Shown here: piece after piece, positions 5,505 to 7,705 of the stretch
Layout: each line of letters begins with the position of its first letter
Numbering within the stretch: position 1 is the stretch's first letter
DNA from: Clostridia bacterium
Lineage (GTDB): Bacteria; Bacillota; Clostridia; Oscillospirales; CAG-272
Assembly: GCA_017379815.1 (NCBI GenBank)
Contig: JAFNVK010000064.1
Coordinates: forward strand, 1-7,705
DNA length: 7,705 nucleotides
Reading direction: 5' to 3'
The notes under the pieces: generated by a model
Seen by the model: the letters and a program-made list of their open reading frames with translations, nothing else
What the model was told of the DNA's origin: nothing
The model's database searches: none
Position numbers and translations under genes: made by a program

Positions 5505-6393
5505 GCTTTTGCATCTGCTCGAGCACGCGCTTCTGCATACGCTGGAGGAGGCGCTGCCCCTGATCCCCTTTCTGTTTTTGACCTATCTGTTGATGGAATA
5601 CCTTGAGCATCGCTCGGAGCAGCTTGCCGAGCGCTGGCTTCGCGGCTCGGGCCGCATCGGTCCTTTGGTGGGCGGTGCGCTCGGTATGCTTCCGCAGTGC
5701 GGCTTTTCGACCATGGCGTCGGGGCTTTACGCGGGCCGCATCATCACGGCGGGCACGCTCGTGGCGGTCTTTCTGGCCACCTCGGACGAGATGCTTCCCG
5801 TTCTCCTTTCGCGCGCGGTGCCCGTGCCCTTCATTCTGAAGCTTCTTTGCACAAAGCTTGCCGTGGGCGTGCTTTGCGGCTTTTTGGTGGACGGCGTGAC
5901 CTCTCTTTGGCGCCGTCGCCGCGAAAAGGAGCCCCCCGCTCCGCAGATCGAGGAGCTTTGCGAGAGGGAGCATTGCAAATGCGGCGAGCATTTTCTGCTC
6001 TCTGCCTTAAAGCATACGGCAAAAACGGCGGCGTTTTTGCTCCTGGTCACGCTCCTGGTCAACCTGGCCGTCGAGGGCGTCGGCGAGGAGCGGCTGGCGT
6101 CGCTTCTGTTGGACCGCCCCGTGCTGGGCAACCTTCTGGCCGCGCTCTTTGGCCTGATCCCCAACTGCGCGCCCTCGGTGATCCTGACCGAGCTGCATCT
6201 GGGCGGCGTGTTGAGCGTGGGCGCGATGCTCTCCGGCCTCTTGGTCAACGCGGGTGTTGGCACGGCTCTGCTTCTGCGCACCAACCGCCCCGTCAAGGAT
6301 TCGCTCCGCATTCTCCTGCTCCTGCTTTGCGTGGGAACGGCGGTGGGCATCCTCATTGACCTGACCCCGCTCGCCGCATTCCTTTCGCGGTAA
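5497..6393 (+). CDS. Putative manganese/heavy-metal transporter (PF11449, ArsP_2-like polytopic membrane protein)
   Basis: This 298-residue integral membrane protein resembles the family annotated as putative manganese transporter or 10-TM heavy-metal exporter. Hydrophobic segments lie at about 21-35, 54-80, 85-105, 110-131, 168-193, 206-230, 234-260 and 270-295. Two half-repeats are visible: GMLPQCGFS (63-71) and GLIPNCAPS (219-227), each followed by a glycine-rich membrane segment, suggesting an inverted or duplicated pore with Pro-x-Cys motifs. Possible metal ligands are the His-rich N-terminus (MHELLHLLEHALLH) and the loop CEREHCKCGEH (155-165), predicted between the two halves. ATG at 5497 is chosen over an in-frame upstream codon at 5461 because AGGGGAGG (5481-5488) lies 8 nt upstream. 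The 8-bp overlap with the regulator gene suggests translational coupling. Direction and metal are not known; repression by a Fur-type protein fits uptake under metal shortage, but export annotations also exist. Confidence 0.82.
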   Translation: MHELLHLLEHALLHTLEEALPLIPFLFLTYLLMEYLEHRSEQLAERWLRGSGRIGPLVGGALGMLPQCGFSTMASGLYAGRIITAGTLVAVFLATSDEMLPVLLSRAVPVPFILKLLCTKLAVGVLCGFLVDGVTSLWRRRREKEPPAPQIEELCEREHCKCGEHFLLSALKHTAKTAAFLLLVTLLVNLAVEGVGEERLASLLLDRPVLGNLLAALFGLIPNCAPSVILTELHLGGVLSVGAMLSGLLVNAGVGTALLLRTNRPVKDSLRILLLLLCVGTAVGILIDLTPLAAFLSR

Positions 6394-6414
6394 GAGAGAT
6401 CCTTGCATAAACAC

Positions 6415-6450
6415 GACCGCCTCGGCGAAAGCCGAGGCGGTCTTTTATTT
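6415..6450. terminator. Bidirectional terminator between the transporter operon and the surface-protein gene
   Basis: A perfect 12-bp stem GACCGCCTCGGC/GCCGAGGCGGTC (6415-6426 with 6431-6442) is closed by a GAAA tetraloop and followed by TTTTATTT. On the minus strand it is followed by GTGTTTATG, so it can also end the convergent gene, whose stop codon is at 6458-6460. Confidence 0.92.
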
Positions 6451-6457
6451 GTGCAAA

Positions 6458-7705
6458 TCAGTTTGCGTCAAAGTTGAGCTGGTTGTAGACCTTGCCGTCT
6501 TCGGTTCTGACGGCCAGGACGCAGCCCTTCCAGTGGTCCTTGTTGTTCCAGTTGCAGGGAGCGATCTCGATGGTCACGGTCTGACCGACGAACTGCTTGA
6601 GCAGAGGATCATACTGCTTTGCGCCGCTGCAGTAGAGCGAGACGTAGGTGTTGCTCGTGGTGGAGTAGAGAGCGTAGTTGGTGGAGAAATTGTCTCCGGT
6701 GCGCTCAATGCGGACGGTCAGCACGTAAACGGTGGTGGAATAGTCCACGGTCTCGTCCAGGTCGTAGAAGGCCTCAACCGTGGAGTCGGTGATGAACTTC
6801 TCGGTGGAGTACTCGTGGTTGCCGTAGTAGTTGGCTACGACGGTAGCCTTTACAATGGAGGTCTGTCCGTGCGTATCGTAGGAATCGTCCTTGATGTAGC
6901 GCTCACGAATACCCGTGATCACGATCTCGTGACCGATCTCAAGGCCTGCCAGCTCATCGGTGGAGTTGACCAGAACGGCGATCACGCTGCCGTCCTCGCC
7001 AAAGAGGTAGAAGCCGTCTTTGTTGACCACGGAGGGGCCGACGATGCCCTTGACGGTAACGGTGGTGTCGATGGGGGCGAGAATGGCGTCGGCAACGGTG
7101 ATGGAGTCGATCTCTGCGTTGGCCTCGACCTGTACCTCAACGGTCTGCGAGTGGCTGATTTCACCGTAGGTTGCCGTAACGGTGACGGTTGCCTTGCCTG
7201 CATCGCCGCAGTGGAACACGGTCTTGCCGTCCGTCTCGGTGAAGTAGACCACGTCCTCGTTGGAGGAGGAGTAGGTCAGGGTCGCACCCTCAAAGCCGAG
7301 GAGCGTGGAGGCAACGGTGGTGGTCAGCTCCATGGCGGGGTCACCCGTGTAGCTCTCGAGGAACTGGCCAACGCCGTAGTACTCAACGACGTGCTTTGCG
7401 GTGTCGGCAAGATCAAATTGGAACTGCTCGTCGTATACGGCGATGGGAAGCAGACGGAAGAAGCAGCTGGAGGCTGCGGACTTGGCGTTGAGTGCGGTGA
7501 GGTAAACGGTGCAGATCTTGCCGTCAAAGGCGTCAAGCCAAGCAAAATCGCTGCCGTTGCACTGCGTGTAGGTGTAGGCACCGGTCTCGCCGTCCAGATC
7601 AAAGAAGTAGTAGTTGACAACGCCGCTGCCGGGAACCTTCTTGACCAGGGCGTTCACCTTGTAGATCTGCGTGGTGATGTCCTCGGTAACGGGGGTCTCG
7701 ATGAG
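6458..7705 (-). CDS. Large Ig-like/OB-like extracellular protein, C-terminal 415 residues (5' truncated by window)
   Basis: The frame stays open to the window edge at 7705, so the N-terminus, any signal peptide and any catalytic domain are missing. An in-frame GTG at 7657 is internal. The visible part looks like a chain of beta domains: residues 1-90 an OB-like unit, about 115-193 a bacterial Ig-like (Big_2-type) domain with the hallmark LTYSSSNEDVVYF and GKATVTVTA, about 198-290 a second OB-like unit (ADAILAPIDTTVTVKGIVG), and about 305-412 a third. The first and third OB-like units share a pattern: TT-x-Y-x-V, NY followed by TY, a Cys-x-Gly step, F-x-G-x-TV and a final AV, so they look duplicated. 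The composition (Thr, Val, Tyr, Asp rich, few Lys) suits a secreted or surface protein. There is no LPXTG or S-layer motif at the C-terminus (ends NQLNFDAN). Such arrays occur in clostridial surface or nuclease-associated proteins; the function is unknown. Confidence 0.82.
   Translation of the reverse strand, partial: LIETPVTEDITTQIYKVNALVKKVPGSGVVNYYFFDLDGETGAYTYTQCNGSDFAWLDAFDGKICTVYLTALNAKSAASSCFFRLLPIAVYDEQFQFDLADTAKHVVEYYGVGQFLESYTGDPAMELTTTVASTLLGFEGATLTYSSSNEDVVYFTETDGKTVFHCGDAGKATVTVTATYGEISHSQTVEVQVEANAEIDSITVADAILAPIDTTVTVKGIVGPSVVNKDGFYLFGEDGSVIAVLVNSTDELAGLEIGHEIVITGIRERYIKDDSYDTHGQTSIVKATVVANYYGNHEYSTEKFITDSTVEAFYDLDETVDYSTTVYVLTVRIERTGDNFSTNYALYSTTSNTYVSLYCSGAKQYDPLLKQFVGQTVTIEIAPCNWNNKDHWKGCVLAVRTEDGKVYNQLNFDAN

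Noticed and set aside
5464..6414. Several open frames on the minus strand and in other plus frames over the transporter gene
   Set aside because: They are Arg/Ser/Pro or Lys/Gln-rich shadows of the membrane protein, without ribosome binding sites or recognisable domains.

Overview
The window reads as a piece of chromosome from a GC-rich member of the Clostridia (Firmicutes), probably an uncultured gut lineage. This is inferred from strong Gram-positive ribosome binding sites (AAAGGAG types), a short ACT-domain phosphoglycerate dehydrogenase of clostridial type, a DUF1680/GH127-type glycosidase, a Fur-family regulator paired with a PF11449-type transporter, and a large Ig-like/OB-like extracellular protein. 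No species can be named from the sequence alone. There are no tRNAs, rRNAs, CRISPR arrays, insertion sequences or phage genes.

Layout: (1) 1-864 (+), the C-terminal 287 residues of a 3-phosphoglycerate dehydrogenase, ending in a strong bidirectional hairpin terminator. (2) 951-2918 (-), a 655-residue DUF1680/GH127-like glycoside hydrolase transcribed towards serA. (3) 2919-3140, a divergent promoter region serving the hydrolase and a 98-residue unknown protein (3141-3437, +). (4) 3438-3740, two strong hairpin terminators flanking a 31-codon small ORF with a good ribosome binding site. (5) 3741-4445 (-), a HAD-IIB hydrolase resembling eukaryotic-type phosphomannomutase. (6) 4446-4619, a second divergent promoter region, then a 78-residue Glu/Thr/Pro-rich lipoprotein (4620-4856, +). 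(7) 4997-6393 (+), a two-gene metal-homeostasis operon: a Fur-family repressor and an overlapping polytopic membrane protein of the putative manganese/heavy-metal transporter type, with a Fur-box-like palindrome across the promoter. (8) 6458-7705 (-), the C-terminal 415 residues of an Ig-like plus OB-like surface or secreted protein whose start lies outside the window.

Most genes here are single transcription units with their own promoter and a hairpin terminator. Five sigma-70/sigma-A promoters can be read directly, all with 17-bp spacers, and three match TTGACA/TATAAT exactly. The clearest functional unit is the Fur-family regulator/transporter pair: the regulator is expected to bind its own promoter and so control the metal transporter. 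The other genes (serine biosynthesis, sugar hydrolysis, sugar-phosphate-type HAD, lipoprotein, surface protein) show no pathway link. I do not see a large undescribed system. The most open items are the 31-codon ORF, the 98-residue protein under a promoter with a spacer palindrome, the HAD protein lacking its motif II Ser/Thr, and the regulator/transporter unit.
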